A stretch of DNA of 64,000 bases from Flavobacterium denitrificans DSM 15936 (GTDB lineage Bacteria; Bacteroidota; Bacteroidia; Flavobacteriales; Flavobacteriaceae): the NCBI RefSeq assembly GCF_000425445.1, contig NZ_AUDL01000008.1, positions 372,001 to 436,000 on the forward strand. Direction: 5' to 3'. The translations under genes and the position numbers were made by a program. A model generated the notes under the pieces. The model had not been told where the DNA came from, did not search any database, and worked only from the letters and a program-made list of their open reading frames with translations. Shown here piece after piece: positions 36,103 through 45,474 of the stretch (position 1 is its first letter; each line of letters begins with the position of its first letter).

Positions 36103-37205
36103 TACAAACTCCAGTTATTAATTGCGGTAATAACACTTGTAATTTCCTCTTCTGTCATAACAGGACTAATTGGCAAGCTTAGTTCCTCATTATGAATTTG
36201 TTCTGTTATTGGAAATGACATTTCATTATACTCTTTGTAACATAACTGTTTATGAGGGGGAATCGGATAATGAATCAAGGTCTGCACTTCATTAGCTTTA
36301 AGATATTCCTGGAGTTCGTCTCTGTTTTTTGAAAAAATTGGAAATAAATGAAATACATGACTATTCCAATCTGAAAGTGCTGGGATAACAACTAAAGAAT
36401 TTTTTATTTCATTCATATACCTTCGAGCCACATGCTTTCTTGCCTGGATATCTCTATCAAGATATTTTAATTTTACGTCCAGTACTGCAGCTTGAATTTC
36501 ATCTAATCTACTATTCAATCCTTTATACTTACTTACATATTTTTCACTTGAACCATAATTAGCTAAGGCTCTAATTGTTTTTGTTAGCTCATCATCATTA
36601 GTAGTAACGGCTCCTGCATCTCCTAAAGCCCCTAAGTTCTTACCTGGATAAAAACTGTGTCCTGAGGCATCGCCAATTGCTCCTGTTTTTATATCGCCAA
36701 ATAAACAACCATGAGCTTGGGCATTATCTTCTATAAGTTTTAAATTATATTTCTTGCATAAATTTCCAATTCTATCAGTATAACTACATCTTCCATAAAG
36801 ATGCACAATCATAATTGCTTTAGTTCTATCTGAAATAACCTCTTCGATTCTATTATCATCTATCTGAAGTGTTTTAGGATCCGGTTCTACAAAAACTGGA
36901 ACTAAATTGTTATCAGTAATTGCCAATACCGATGCGATATATGTATTTATTGGAACTATTACTTCATCACCTTCATTCATTACACCAATTTCTATATAGG
37001 CTCTCAGAATAAGTCTTAAAGCATCCAAACCATTAGCTACACCAATAGTATGTTTTGTGCCTATATAATTAGAATATTTTTTTTCAAATGTATTGTTTGC
37101 CTCGCCTTGCAAATACCATCCAGAAGAAACTACTTTGTTTATAGCATCTTGAATTTCATTTGAAAATTCATCATTTATTTTCTTTAGATTTAAGAATGGA
37201 ATCAT
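36102..37205 (-). CDS. fdtB: Sugar 3-aminotransferase, FdtB-like (DegT family)
   Basis: A 367-residue PLP aminotransferase from the ATG at 37203-37205. A TTG four codons upstream is possible but would overlap the acetyltransferase. [12 protein letters not shown] (57-67), IEDNAQAHG (158-166) and [14 protein letters not shown] (Schiff-base lysine K189) mark the family. VHLYGRCSY fits FdtB/QdtB-type enzymes, which aminate C3 of dTDP-3-keto-6-deoxyhexose. Context is decisive: a sugar 3-N-acetyltransferase and two 3,4-ketoisomerases precede it. Product would be dTDP-3-amino-3,6-dideoxy-galactose or -glucose. Confidence 0.88.
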   Translation of the reverse strand: MIPFLNLKKINDEFSNEIQDAINKVVSSGWYLQGEANNTFEKKYSNYIGTKHTIGVANGLDALRLILRAYIEIGVMNEGDEVIVPINTYIASVLAITDNNLVPVFVEPDPKTLQIDDNRIEEVISDRTKAIMIVHLYGRCSYTDRIGNLCKKYNLKLIEDNAQAHGCLFGDIKTGAIGDASGHSFYPGKNLGALGDAGAVTTNDDELTKTIRALANYGSSEKYVSKYKGLNSRLDEIQAAVLDVKLKYLDRDIQARKHVARRYMNEIKNSLVVIPALSDWNSHVFHLFPIFSKNRDELQEYLKANEVQTLIHYPIPPHKQLCYKEYNEMSFPITEQIHNEELSLPISPVMTEEEITSVITAINNWSL

Positions 37206-37206
37206 A

Positions 37207-37662
37207 TTATTTTTCAATTTTTCTTATAAATTTTGCAGGGCTTCCCAACCATAGTTCATTATCAGGAACGTCTTTTGTAACCAAACTTCCAGCACCAATC
37301 ATAGCATTTTCTCCAATCGTTACTCCTCCTAAAATTGTCGATGCTGCACCTATCGAGGCATTTCTCTTAATTAGTGTTCTTTGCAATTCAAAAGGCATTT
37401 TTGCACGTGGATATTTATCATTAGTAAAAGTTACATTTGGACCGATCTGAACATTGTCTTCAATAGTTATACCATCCCAAAGATAGACCCCATTTTTAAT
37501 CGTTACATTATTTCCAATTACCACATCATTTTCAATAAAACAATGCGCGCAGATATTACAATCGCTACCAATTTTTGCATTTTTAAGAACAACAACATAT
37601 TGCCATATATTTGTGCTTTCATGCACTTGTTCACTAATACATTCTGCTAATTTATGTATCAT
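37207..37662 (-). CDS. fdtC: dTDP-3-amino-sugar N-acetyltransferase, FdtC/QdtC-like
   Basis: A 151-residue hexapeptide-repeat acetyltransferase. Repeats include [31 protein letters not shown] and [15 protein letters not shown], followed by NDKYPRAK, which is typical of enzymes acting on nucleotide 3-amino sugars (WlbB/QdtC group). It would acetylate the 3-amino group made by the downstream aminotransferase. It is a free-standing protein, whereas in some bacteria it is fused to the ketoisomerase as WxcM. It starts at an ATG directly after the second ketoisomerase gene. Confidence 0.87.
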   Translation of the reverse strand: MIHKLAECISEQVHESTNIWQYVVVLKNAKIGSDCNICAHCFIENDVVIGNNVTIKNGVYLWDGITIEDNVQIGPNVTFTNDKYPRAKMPFELQRTLIKRNASIGAASTILGGVTIGENAMIGAGSLVTKDVPDNELWLGSPAKFIRKIEK

Positions 37663-38076
37663 CTATTTTTTATAATTTATAAATTCCTGAAAATCTCTGA
37701 TATAATCAGACTCATTATACAAGTGGGAAGCCAGTACCAAACAAACAGAACCTGAAGAAAAATCATCAAGTTCCCTCCAAATACCTGGTACAATTAACAA
37801 CCCTACATTTGGATTATTTAAAAAGAAAGTTCTTTTAATATGTCCATCATTTAATGTAATACTAAAACTTCCACTAGCTGCAACAATCAATTGATGTAAC
37901 TCTTTATGACCATGACCACCTCTACTCTCATTACCTGGAATATCATATAAATAATATATCCTTTCAATTGAAAAAGGAACGCTTTTGTTCTCCTCTATAA
38001 TAGTTATGTTGCCAGCCCTATTATGTATTTTATTTAACTCAATTAAACCGCAGCCATAAACAGTGCTCTCTTTCAT
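37663..38076 (-). CDS. fdtA: dTDP-sugar 3,4-ketoisomerase, FdtA/QdtA-like (copy 2)
   Basis: A 137-residue cupin. IYYLYDIPGNESRGGHGHKELHQLIV (in parts: YYLYDIPG, RGGHGHKE) contains both histidines (H55, H57) that serve catalysis in FdtA/QdtA enzymes. VPGIWRELDDF and the closing YNESDYIRDFQEF are the family's C-terminal motifs. It converts dTDP-4-keto-6-deoxyglucose to the 3-keto isomer that FdtB aminates. This copy keeps the complete active site, so it is the likely working isomerase. It lies between its paralogue (1 nt upstream) and the acetyltransferase. Confidence 0.87.
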   Translation of the reverse strand: MKESTVYGCGLIELNKIHNRAGNITIIEENKSVPFSIERIYYLYDIPGNESRGGHGHKELHQLIVAASGSFSITLNDGHIKRTFFLNNPNVGLLIVPGIWRELDDFSSGSVCLVLASHLYNESDYIRDFQEFINYKK

Positions 38077-38077
38077 A

Positions 38078-38485
38078 TTAAATTCCCTTTAACTTTAAAA
38101 ATTGATCATAATCTCTAACATAATCATCATCAGAAAATAATGTTGAACTTGAAACCATAGCCAATGAATTGGTTGAAAAGTTATTCATTTCTCTCCAAAG
38201 CGTTGAAGGAATGTAAAGACCATAATATGACCTATTTAAAGTAAAAGTTTTCTTTACTTTTCCATCATCAACAATTACATCAAAACTACCCGATAATGCA
38301 ATTATAAATTCATGTTGTTCTAAAAATGCATGACCACCTCTTGCAAAACCACCAGGCACATCATAAATCCAATATGCCCTTTTAATTTTAAAAGGAATAT
38401 GATTATTAGATTCCAAAAATGACAAATTACCTCTCTGATCTTCAATTTTTGGAAGATTAATTATTTTGACGTCTTCTAAAAGCAT
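38078..38485 (-). CDS. dTDP-sugar 3,4-ketoisomerase paralogue (copy 1, second histidine replaced)
   Basis: A 135-residue cupin of the FdtA/QdtA family, adjacent to a second member. It shares YWIYDVPG, the SGSFDVIVDDG strand, STLWREMNNF and the end motif DDDYVRDYDQF. At the active site it reads RGGHAFLEQ (49-57): the first histidine (H52) is present but the second is phenylalanine (F54), where copy 2 has histidine. It may have a different stereochemical outcome, a regulatory or heteromeric role, or reduced activity. HAF variants may also form a natural subfamily. The start is an ATG, 6 nt after the GT4 gene. Confidence 0.8.
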   Translation of the reverse strand: MLLEDVKIINLPKIEDQRGNLSFLESNNHIPFKIKRAYWIYDVPGGFARGGHAFLEQHEFIIALSGSFDVIVDDGKVKKTFTLNRSYYGLYIPSTLWREMNNFSTNSLAMVSSSTLFSDDDYVRDYDQFLKLKGI

Positions 38486-38491
38486 ATAAAA

Positions 38492-39703
38492 CTAATTATT
38501 AATAGTTATCTTTTCTAAATAATCTAATGCAACTTTACTATCAGTTAAAAGTGATGCTGTTTCAATTGCCTTATTTGCTACAAGCATTTTATCCTCATAT
38601 GACATATGATTTATTTCTATAAGCAAGTTTTTTAATGCTTCTACATTTCTTGCTTCACAGAGAAATCCATTTTCCCCATGTTTTATAACGCCATCAATTC
38701 CTTGACCAATCGTTCCGATAGTAATACATCCCTTGCTCATTGCTTCAACATATACTAAACCAAAAGCTTCGGGCTTACTTACCATTACAAAAACATCTTT
38801 TTCAATCATTTTCTTTTGCACTTCATCTCTTGACAATTTACCCAGCATGGTAACGCATTGTCCTAAGTCAAGTTCTACAATTTTTTGCGAAATTTTTTCG
38901 TGCAACATTCCTTCTCCTAATATTTCTAATGTGAAATTTCGATCTGGAAATGCCAAATTTACAGCTTCAAGCAGAATATCAATATTTTTAAGCGGGATTA
39001 ACATTCCTACAAAGCAGATTGAAATTTTATTTCCTCTAAATTTTGTCTCTGGAGTTTCTGATAAAATATAGCTCTCAGGAATTCCAGAAGGGCAAATAAA
39101 AACATTCTTTCTTTCTCCAAATAACCTTATAAAATTATTTTTCATTTCGTCAAAACGAAATCCTGCATAGTCTAAATTATTTAACAACTGTTTTGCATTT
39201 GAACCAAATAAATCAGAAATTACTTTTGGATTTTCATGCAGTACTAATGAAGTTTTTACAGTTGGATAATATTTTTTAAGCTCTGTAATTAAAGGTAATT
39301 GTGGATTAACAAAATGCGAAATAATTACATCGGGCTGAAATTTTTTATTCAAATTGTCATTATAAATAATCTTTGCTTGTTTTCTAATTGTACTATTAAA
39401 AAACTTAAAATGAGGGAATATTTTAAAAATAGGTTGGCTTATTATATTAATATCCTCATGAGTAAATTCAACTCTTTTATTTAATCTAACAAAGGGTATA
39501 AAATCTGTTTGGAAAATTTTTTTTAAAAGTGTCTGGAAAATTTTAGCAAAAAAATAGAAAAATCGTGGAAAAACTGACCTAAAATGAACAACACGAACCT
39601 CATGTCCTTGTTGAACCCATTCTTTTGCATAATAATGGACAACAGGAGTATCAAAAGTACTATTAGGATTAGGATATTCGGAAGTTAATATTAGTAATTT
39701 CAT
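38492..39703 (-). CDS. Glycosyltransferase family 4
   Basis: A 403-residue GT-B enzyme. The acceptor half shows LILTSEYPNPNSTFDTPVV and VIISHFVNPQLPL. The donor half begins at ISICFVGMLIPLKNIDILLEA, and KPEAFGLVYVEAMSKGCITIG holds the EX7E motif. It starts at an ATG 56 nt after the 2-epimerase gene and is followed by the ketoisomerases. It may transfer the 3-acetamido-3,6-dideoxyhexose or a neighbouring residue, but there is no proof. No membrane segment apart from a basic amphipathic stretch near residues 45-65. Confidence 0.87.
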   Translation of the reverse strand: MKLLILTSEYPNPNSTFDTPVVHYYAKEWVQQGHEVRVVHFRSVFPRFFYFFAKIFQTLLKKIFQTDFIPFVRLNKRVEFTHEDINIISQPIFKIFPHFKFFNSTIRKQAKIIYNDNLNKKFQPDVIISHFVNPQLPLITELKKYYPTVKTSLVLHENPKVISDLFGSNAKQLLNNLDYAGFRFDEMKNNFIRLFGERKNVFICPSGIPESYILSETPETKFRGNKISICFVGMLIPLKNIDILLEAVNLAFPDRNFTLEILGEGMLHEKISQKIVELDLGQCVTMLGKLSRDEVQKKMIEKDVFVMVSKPEAFGLVYVEAMSKGCITIGTIGQGIDGVIKHGENGFLCEARNVEALKNLLIEINHMSYEDKMLVANKAIETASLLTDSKVALDYLEKITINN

Positions 39704-39759
39704 TTTTTCATTATTTATTAAAAGTCTATAGAAATCAAAGATCTTAAAAACTTAATTCT

Positions 39760-40884
39760 CTATTTCTTCCAGATCATTTTATTAATTATACCAGTATAGC
39801 TCTGAATAAGTTTAATTACTTTTGTAGATACATTTTCATCTTTGTAAGCCGATACAACGCTTGATTTTTCTTCATTTTTGTGCAGTTCGACAGCTAAATA
39901 AACGGCTTGCAAAATTTGTTCAGATGTTATCGAGCCAATTGTAAAAACTCCTTTTTCAATTGCTTCTGGTCTTTCCGTTGATGTTCTTATTGAAACTGCA
40001 GGAAATTTAAAGTAAGCACTTTCTTCTGGCAAAGTTCCACTATCCGATACTACACAAAAAGCATTCTGTTGTAGTTTATTATAATCAAAAAAACCAAGTG
40101 GTTCGTTTAAAATAACATTTTCATGGAATTTGAATCCAATCCTTTCAATATTCTTTTTTGAACGAGGATGACAACTATACAATATTGGAATTTTATATTC
40201 TTCCGCCATCGCATTTATAGAATTCATGAGCGAATAAAAATTACTTTCAATATCTATGTTTTCTTCTCTATGGGCAGAAAGTAAAATATATTTTCCAGCT
40301 TCTAATTTTAATGTCTCTAATACATTGCTATCATTTATTTCCTTCATTCCTCCATTGAGTATTTCCGCCATTGGAGAACCTACTACATGAGTATATTCAG
40401 GCCTAACTCCAGACTCAAGTATATATCGTCTTGCGTGTTCAGAATAACATAAATTTACATCACTGGTAACATCTACAATTCGACGAATAACTTCTTCAGG
40501 TAAATTTTCATCTTTACAACGATTTCCTGCCTCCATATGAAAGATTGGAATTTTAAGACGTTTAGCAGAAATAACACTTAAACATGAATTTGTATCTCCT
40601 AAAACAATAATAGCATCAGGCTTAACATTATGCATTAATTCATATGACTTAGAAATTACATTGCCCATTGTTTGACCAAGATTTTCTCCAACCACACCAA
40701 GATAGTAGTCCGGTTCTCTTAAACCTAAATCTTTGAAAAAAACCTCGTTTAATGAATAATCATAATTTTGCCCTGTATGAACTATGATATGATCAAAATA
40801 CTTGTCACTCTTCTTTATTATTGATGACATTTTAATAATCTCAGGACGAGTTCCTACAATCGTCATAAGTTTTAATTTCTTCAT
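39760..40884 (-). CDS. fnlC: UDP-sugar 2-epimerase, FnlC/WbjD/CapG type
   Basis: A 374-residue member of the UDP-GlcNAc 2-epimerase fold. VGTRPEIIKMSSII opens it. HTGQNYDYSLNEVFF, LGDTNSCLS and MEAGNRCKDENLPEE are the signature of the group that epimerises UDP-2-acetamido-6-deoxy-L-talose or -L-rhamnose to the L-Fuc or L-Qui form, and differ from the WecB-type motifs at 6352. SDSGTLPEESAYFKFP closes the nucleotide site. It is the third gene of the trio that begins at 42800, spaced 5 nt from the reductase gene, so it performs the last step. Confidence 0.88.
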   Translation of the reverse strand: MKKLKLMTIVGTRPEIIKMSSIIKKSDKYFDHIIVHTGQNYDYSLNEVFFKDLGLREPDYYLGVVGENLGQTMGNVISKSYELMHNVKPDAIIVLGDTNSCLSVISAKRLKIPIFHMEAGNRCKDENLPEEVIRRIVDVTSDVNLCYSEHARRYILESGVRPEYTHVVGSPMAEILNGGMKEINDSNVLETLKLEAGKYILLSAHREENIDIESNFYSLMNSINAMAEEYKIPILYSCHPRSKKNIERIGFKFHENVILNEPLGFFDYNKLQQNAFCVVSDSGTLPEESAYFKFPAVSIRTSTERPEAIEKGVFTIGSITSEQILQAVYLAVELHKNEEKSSVVSAYKDENVSTKVIKLIQSYTGIINKMIWKK

Positions 40885-40889
40885 ATTAT

Positions 40890-41750
40890 TTAATTAAATA
40901 GATTATAGTGCGGATACATATCTTTGTGATTTTTAATCCACTCAGCTAAATCAGCAATCATGGTTTCGTAATCCGGAATTAAGTAATTAAATTCATATTT
41001 GGTACGAATGAGTGATTTGTCAGCCATTATTCCTTCAACAGCATTTATTTTTAAAGAATCATCTTTGAAATAATGGTTAAAAAGTTTTAAAAGTTCAAAT
41101 TTTGAAATAGAATGATCTGGTACGGCATTATATAAACCATGTGCTTTTTCCAAAACTGCCTTTTCAATAGTTTTAGCAAGTTGAAGTGTTGTTTGTCCTG
41201 TCCATATAGATTTAGTATAGCCATTAATTTCACCACTTTGACTCATGAACCAGTTTAAAAGACCAATGCCATTTATATTAATATCAGGACCAATAATTGA
41301 GTTACGAAATGTTATGTTTTTTTGATCAGATAGTTCACCAAGAGCTTTAGACCTGTCATAAAAAGTCTCACCATCACAAAAATCCTCTTCCGTATAACCG
41401 CCTCGTTTACCAGAAAAAACACAATCTGTACTCATGTGAATTATTTGTGTATCAGTATCAGTAGTTATCTCTGCTAAAAAATGAGGTAAATAAGAATTCA
41501 TGAATGAGGCGGAAGCCTTATTCTGCTCTGCAAATTGATTAAGCATTCCAATACAGTTAACAACTGCATCAAACTTATTTTCTAAAATAATTTTCTTCAA
41601 CAATTCTGTATCAAAAGCATCACCAACAACACTTTCTACATATTTTGACTTAGTTCTTGCAAAACCAAGAACTGAATAACCTTGTTCTTTTAGATATAAG
41701 GATATTATATGTCCGGCCATCCCATTACAACCTAAAACAAAAAAATTCAT
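40890..41750 (-). CDS. RmlD-like nucleotide-sugar 4-reductase (WbvR-like)
   Basis: A 286-residue SDR. GCNGMAG (8-13 region) is the NAD(P)-binding turn, MSTDCVFSGKRGGYTEE carries the serine, and YDRSK (131-135) is the catalytic Tyr-Lys pair. It is a homologue of RmlD and sits between a WbjB/FnlA-type dehydratase and an FnlC-type 2-epimerase. In UDP-L-FucNAc pathways the reductase is the longer FnlB/WbjC (about 370 residues). In the UDP-L-QuiNAc pathway described for Vibrio cholerae O37 it is an RmlD-like protein (WbvR). The short form here therefore favours UDP-L-QuiNAc or a related epimer. Inference. Confidence 0.82.
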   Translation of the reverse strand: MNFFVLGCNGMAGHIISLYLKEQGYSVLGFARTKSKYVESVVGDAFDTELLKKIILENKFDAVVNCIGMLNQFAEQNKASASFMNSYLPHFLAEITTDTDTQIIHMSTDCVFSGKRGGYTEEDFCDGETFYDRSKALGELSDQKNITFRNSIIGPDININGIGLLNWFMSQSGEINGYTKSIWTGQTTLQLAKTIEKAVLEKAHGLYNAVPDHSISKFELLKLFNHYFKDDSLKINAVEGIMADKSLIRTKYEFNYLIPDYETMIADLAEWIKNHKDMYPHYNLFN

Positions 41751-41762
41751 ATAAATTTGCTT

Positions 41763-42800
41763 TTATTTGTTAAGTTTCTCACGAATATAATCAATTGAGA
41801 GTAATTTATTTTTTACTTGTTCAACATCTAAAAGTTCAGTATTATTACTATTAAATTCTGTCAATAAGTTTCTTTCTGTATTTCCATCAACAAAGTACTT
41901 AGCATAATTTAGATCACGATTATCAGAGGGAACTCTGTAAAAATTGCCCATATCAACAGCATTTGCACACTCCTCATTCGTCAATAGTGTTTCATACATC
42001 TTTTCACCATGACGAATTCCAATAGTTTTAATATTCGTTTTATCATAATCAAATAATTCACAAACAGCTTCAGCAAGAACTCGAATTGTACATGCAGGAG
42101 CTTTTTGCACTAGTACATCACCTGTTGCTCCATTTTCAAAAGCAAAAAGGACAAGGTCAATCGCTTCATCGAGTGACATAATAAAACGAGTCATTGAAGA
42201 TTCTGTCAATGTAATAGGCTGATTATTTCGAATTTGTTCAATCCACAAAGGAATAACAGATCCGCGAGAAGCAATGACATTACCATACCGAGTACAGCAA
42301 ATTTTTATCTTTTCATTGCTCACAGTACGTGATTTTGCAACAATTACTTTCTCCATCATGGCTTTAGAAGTTCCCATTGAATTAACCGGGTAAGCGGCTT
42401 TATCTGTTGATAGACAAATTACTGTCTCTACTTCTGCCTCAATCGCTGCAGTAAGTACATTATCTGTACCTATAACATTTGTCTTTACAGCTTCTAAGGG
42501 AAAAAACTCACAAGAAGGAACTTGTTTTAATGCTGCGGCATGGAAAATATAATTTACTCCATGCATGGCATTTTTAAGACTGGCTAAATCTCTTACATCA
42601 CCTATGTAATATTTAACTTTATGAGCAGTTTCAGGCATTTTAGATTGAAACTCATGACGCATATCGTCCTGCTTTTTTTCATCACGTGAAAAAACACGAA
42701 TTTCTCCAATATCGGTGGATAAAAAGCGAGATAATACTGTATTTCCAAAAGATCCAGTACCGCCAGTAATTAACAGGGTTTTATTTTTAAATAATGACAT
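41763..42800 (-). CDS. fnlA: UDP-GlcNAc 4,6-dehydratase/5-epimerase, FnlA/WbjB/CapE type
   Basis: A 345-residue soluble SDR. LLITGGTGSFGN (9-20), RVFSRDEKKQDDMRHEF and STDKAAYPVNSMGTSK (131-146) match FnlA/WbjB/CapE closely. It removes water across C4-C6 of UDP-GlcNAc and inverts C5, starting the route to UDP-L-FucNAc or UDP-L-QuiNAc. The standard length and intact motifs support activity. It is the first gene of a three-gene set (spacings 12 and 5 nt), and lies downstream of the large GT2. It lacks the membrane domain of CapD, which uses the same substrate without C5 inversion. Confidence 0.92.
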   Translation of the reverse strand: MSLFKNKTLLITGGTGSFGNTVLSRFLSTDIGEIRVFSRDEKKQDDMRHEFQSKMPETAHKVKYYIGDVRDLASLKNAMHGVNYIFHAAALKQVPSCEFFPLEAVKTNVIGTDNVLTAAIEAEVETVICLSTDKAAYPVNSMGTSKAMMEKVIVAKSRTVSNEKIKICCTRYGNVIASRGSVIPLWIEQIRNNQPITLTESSMTRFIMSLDEAIDLVLFAFENGATGDVLVQKAPACTIRVLAEAVCELFDYDKTNIKTIGIRHGEKMYETLLTNEECANAVDMGNFYRVPSDNRDLNYAKYFVDGNTERNLLTEFNSNNTELLDVEQVKNKLLSIDYIREKLNK

Positions 42801-42820
42801 ATTTTCAATTAAATAATTTA

Positions 42821-44116
42821 TTATATTTTCGGAAGGTCTTCTAATTTATATTTCTTGCTTCTTACCAGTATCTTTCTTGTATTTTTTAAAAGAGAAAGCA
42901 TAGTCTTAAAAGAAAATCTATTATAAAAATTATAAACAAAATTGGTAGCAAGAGAGGCGTCAAAAATATTTTTAATACCCAATTCGGTCCCTTCAAATCG
43001 AATTGAATTTGTAATCACAAATCCAAAAACTTCATCCTTTATATAAACTTTTCGCTTTGTAGTACTTAATAATTTATTGAATAAATCTAACAAATTATGC
43101 TGTTTAGCTATTTCTCTAAGTATTTTTAATTCTCTCGCTAAAACTTCACTTTCAAATGTACCGCCTTCAATTAATTTAAACGATGCACGAATGAGTCCCT
43201 CAAACGAAATTGGATCAAATTTCCCAGGCCAACCTGGTAAATCTTTTGCAGTTAACAAATAATCAGCTGTCATTAAGGTAACCAAGGGAGAGTATTCTTG
43301 CGAAGCTAACTGATTGTGCATCTTTTTCTGAATATTATCCTTAAAAAATTGCTGGGCTTCTTCTTTTGATTTGCTGTCAGTTCTCTGATAATTTCTTCCT
43401 TGAGATTTAACTGTAGTACCACCTATAGACAAGGGTTCTGATGTAAAAGCGTAATCTTCAACTTCTCCAGCTAATACAACACCGGAAAATCCATCTGGAG
43501 TAGCACAATAATAAAAACTATTATCGCTTGTTCTAGATTTTACTCTTTCAATTAGTGATGTAGAGACAACTGCTTTCATAAAAAGCATTGGACATTCATC
43601 AATCTGATATAAAAATGTGCGGGATATTTTATTTAAAAAGGTCTCGGAATTAATAAATTCTATTCCTGCGTTTCTTTTTCTTTTAACATAAAATATATTT
43701 TTACCATTTTCATGATCAGGATAGGTGAATCCAGCGGGAGTCCATGTAAGTAATTCCCTCTTTGTACTAGTTAAAATTTCATGCATACGCCATATACAAC
43801 CAGGAACAAGAGCATCATCTCCCCCTAAAGCCATAACATACCCTTTTTTAACTTGCCTAAGCGCAAATTCGAAATTTTCCCTCATACCCAAATGATGATC
43901 ATGTGCAAACAATTTTATCCTTGAATCATTTTTCATTAATTCGCGAACAACCTCAACAGAATTATCAGAACTGCAATCATCTGAAATTATTATTTCGAAG
44001 TTTGGATAATCTTGTATAATACAAGTTTTTAAAGTATGTATTAAGTATTCAGCTCTGTCCTTTTGAGGTATGATAACCGTAAAAAAAGGATAATCTGTAT
44101 TGTGATTATTTATCAT
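42821..44116 (-). CDS. Large glycosyltransferase family 2
   Basis: A 431-residue GT-A protein. I chose the ATG at 44114-44116; a TTG two codons upstream is possible. FFTVIIPQKDRAEYL (11-25) opens the fold, FEIIISDDCSSDNS (40-53) is the nucleotide site, and VMALGGDDALVPG (94-106) the metal site. A C-terminal region of about 230 residues beyond the core is unassigned. It stands between wzy and the FnlA-type dehydratase and probably adds an early residue of the repeat unit. Such long GT2 proteins are common in O-antigen clusters. Donor unknown. Confidence 0.82.
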   Translation of the reverse strand: MINNHNTDYPFFTVIIPQKDRAEYLIHTLKTCIIQDYPNFEIIISDDCSSDNSVEVVRELMKNDSRIKLFAHDHHLGMRENFEFALRQVKKGYVMALGGDDALVPGCIWRMHEILTSTKRELLTWTPAGFTYPDHENGKNIFYVKRKRNAGIEFINSETFLNKISRTFLYQIDECPMLFMKAVVSTSLIERVKSRTSDNSFYYCATPDGFSGVVLAGEVEDYAFTSEPLSIGGTTVKSQGRNYQRTDSKSKEEAQQFFKDNIQKKMHNQLASQEYSPLVTLMTADYLLTAKDLPGWPGKFDPISFEGLIRASFKLIEGGTFESEVLARELKILREIAKQHNLLDLFNKLLSTTKRKVYIKDEVFGFVITNSIRFEGTELGIKNIFDASLATNFVYNFYNRFSFKTMLSLLKNTRKILVRSKKYKLEDLPKI

Positions 44117-44184
44117 TTTCAAAAAATCAAAAACTGTTTGTTATTATTAAAAAAAACTATAAAATATTAAAAAAATTACCCTAT

Positions 44185-45474
44185 TTATCTCTGTTCTCTT
44201 TTTAAACTATAAGCATAAATCAATCTAAAGAACAAAAAAGCAAGAACATAAACAATAAGTTGCAAATTTCCGCCAAGATCAGAAAATGGATACAATTTCA
44301 TACCCCCAAGCATACAGAGAGACATCACAAAATGAAGCAGGATTAACTGATGAAAAAGAAGTCTGCCGTTCCTGACAATTGTATTATTTAAAACAAATAT
44401 TGTAAAAAGTATAAAAATTATAGGTGCAATAAATGGCCCAAAATCTAAAGTAAAATCACCAACAAAACCAATAAACACCTCATCATTTATCTGTAAATTT
44501 GGATATTTTGATCTTCTATCCCAAAAATTCTCAGGCACATTCTCAAAACCTAGCATACGTTTAAAAAAAGGGAAAGTTCTGTCCCCATACCTTATTCCTC
44601 CATTATCTAAACCGTAATTATTAAAATATAAATTTTCTTGCCCTGCATAAAAGAACAAAGATGATTCTGACCCTTCCTCGCTTTCACCAAAACGACTTAC
44701 TGTCAGAGCGGCTACAGGTACAATTGTTGCTATCAAAAGAACAATTCCAGTGTTCTTTACTATTTTATTAACTTTTGGATGATAAAATTTTCTCAAAGCA
44801 AAATAAGTAATAATCATAGAAAGGACAATTTCAAGAATGGGGCCTCTTTGCCCAAGTGAAATATTACTTAAAATACTTATAATGGATGAAATAAACAGTC
44901 CAATCATAATGAACTTATTCCTCTTTTTTAACGATAAATAATAAAAAAATAAAAGAATACCGAAATTACCATAGGCATTAGAAATAATCGACGAAAGATT
45001 TGATATACTACCATCCCCTAACGAATAACTGTCGGCCATTGCCTCATTATATAAATCCTGTCCACCAGAAGAAACAAATAACAATCTAACTATATTAAGA
45101 GCAAAATCAGAAATAATAGTAGGCACTTGCATTAAGCAAGCGGCAATAAAAATGATGCAAACTAAATTCAAAAAAATAGTTGGAGGCTTTTGAATTTCAT
45201 CTATTTTATTGTAATCATACCGTAAGACTGGAGAAAAAGCCAACATAAGCATCAAATACAAATATATAAAGGGAAATATTGACATTTCATTGAAACTATA
45301 ATATGGATTATTAAATAAAATCAATGACATAACCGCATATAACAGATATGAAAATAAAAGTACACTCCCTGCATCGAAATGCTTTTTCTTAACTTGGTAT
45401 AATATAATTGTAGCTATCCAGCTTAAAATAAAGAAAAGTATAATTGCATTACTTAAAATTTTTGTGATCGTCAT
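44185..45474 (-). CDS. wzy: Polysaccharide repeat-unit polymerase, Wzy type
   Basis: A 429-residue integral membrane protein with about eleven hydrophobic segments and one large polar loop (about residues 270-345, including the stretch from YAGQEN to DEVFIG) that would face the periplasm. This topology with low sequence conservation is typical of Wzy polymerases. It joins lipid-linked repeat units in the periplasm after flipping by Wzx. Its ATG overlaps the wzx stop as ATGA, a very common wzx-wzy arrangement. The call rests on topology and gene order, since no motif is diagnostic. Confidence 0.85.
   Translation of the reverse strand: MTITKILSNAIILFFILSWIATIILYQVKKKHFDAGSVLLFSYLLYAVMSLILFNNPYYSFNEMSIFPFIYLYLMLMLAFSPVLRYDYNKIDEIQKPPTIFLNLVCIIFIAACLMQVPTIISDFALNIVRLLFVSSGGQDLYNEAMADSYSLGDGSISNLSSIISNAYGNFGILLFFYYLSLKKRNKFIMIGLFISSIISILSNISLGQRGPILEIVLSMIITYFALRKFYHPKVNKIVKNTGIVLLIATIVPVAALTVSRFGESEEGSESSLFFYAGQENLYFNNYGLDNGGIRYGDRTFPFFKRMLGFENVPENFWDRRSKYPNLQINDEVFIGFVGDFTLDFGPFIAPIIFILFTIFVLNNTIVRNGRLLFHQLILLHFVMSLCMLGGMKLYPFSDLGGNLQLIVYVLAFLFFRLIYAYSLKREQR

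Noticed and set aside
40890..41750. A second dTDP-4-dehydrorhamnose reductase (rfbD).
   Set aside because: A true RfbD is present at 26843, and this gene is inside a UDP-sugar trio, so a UDP-sugar 4-reductase is more likely.
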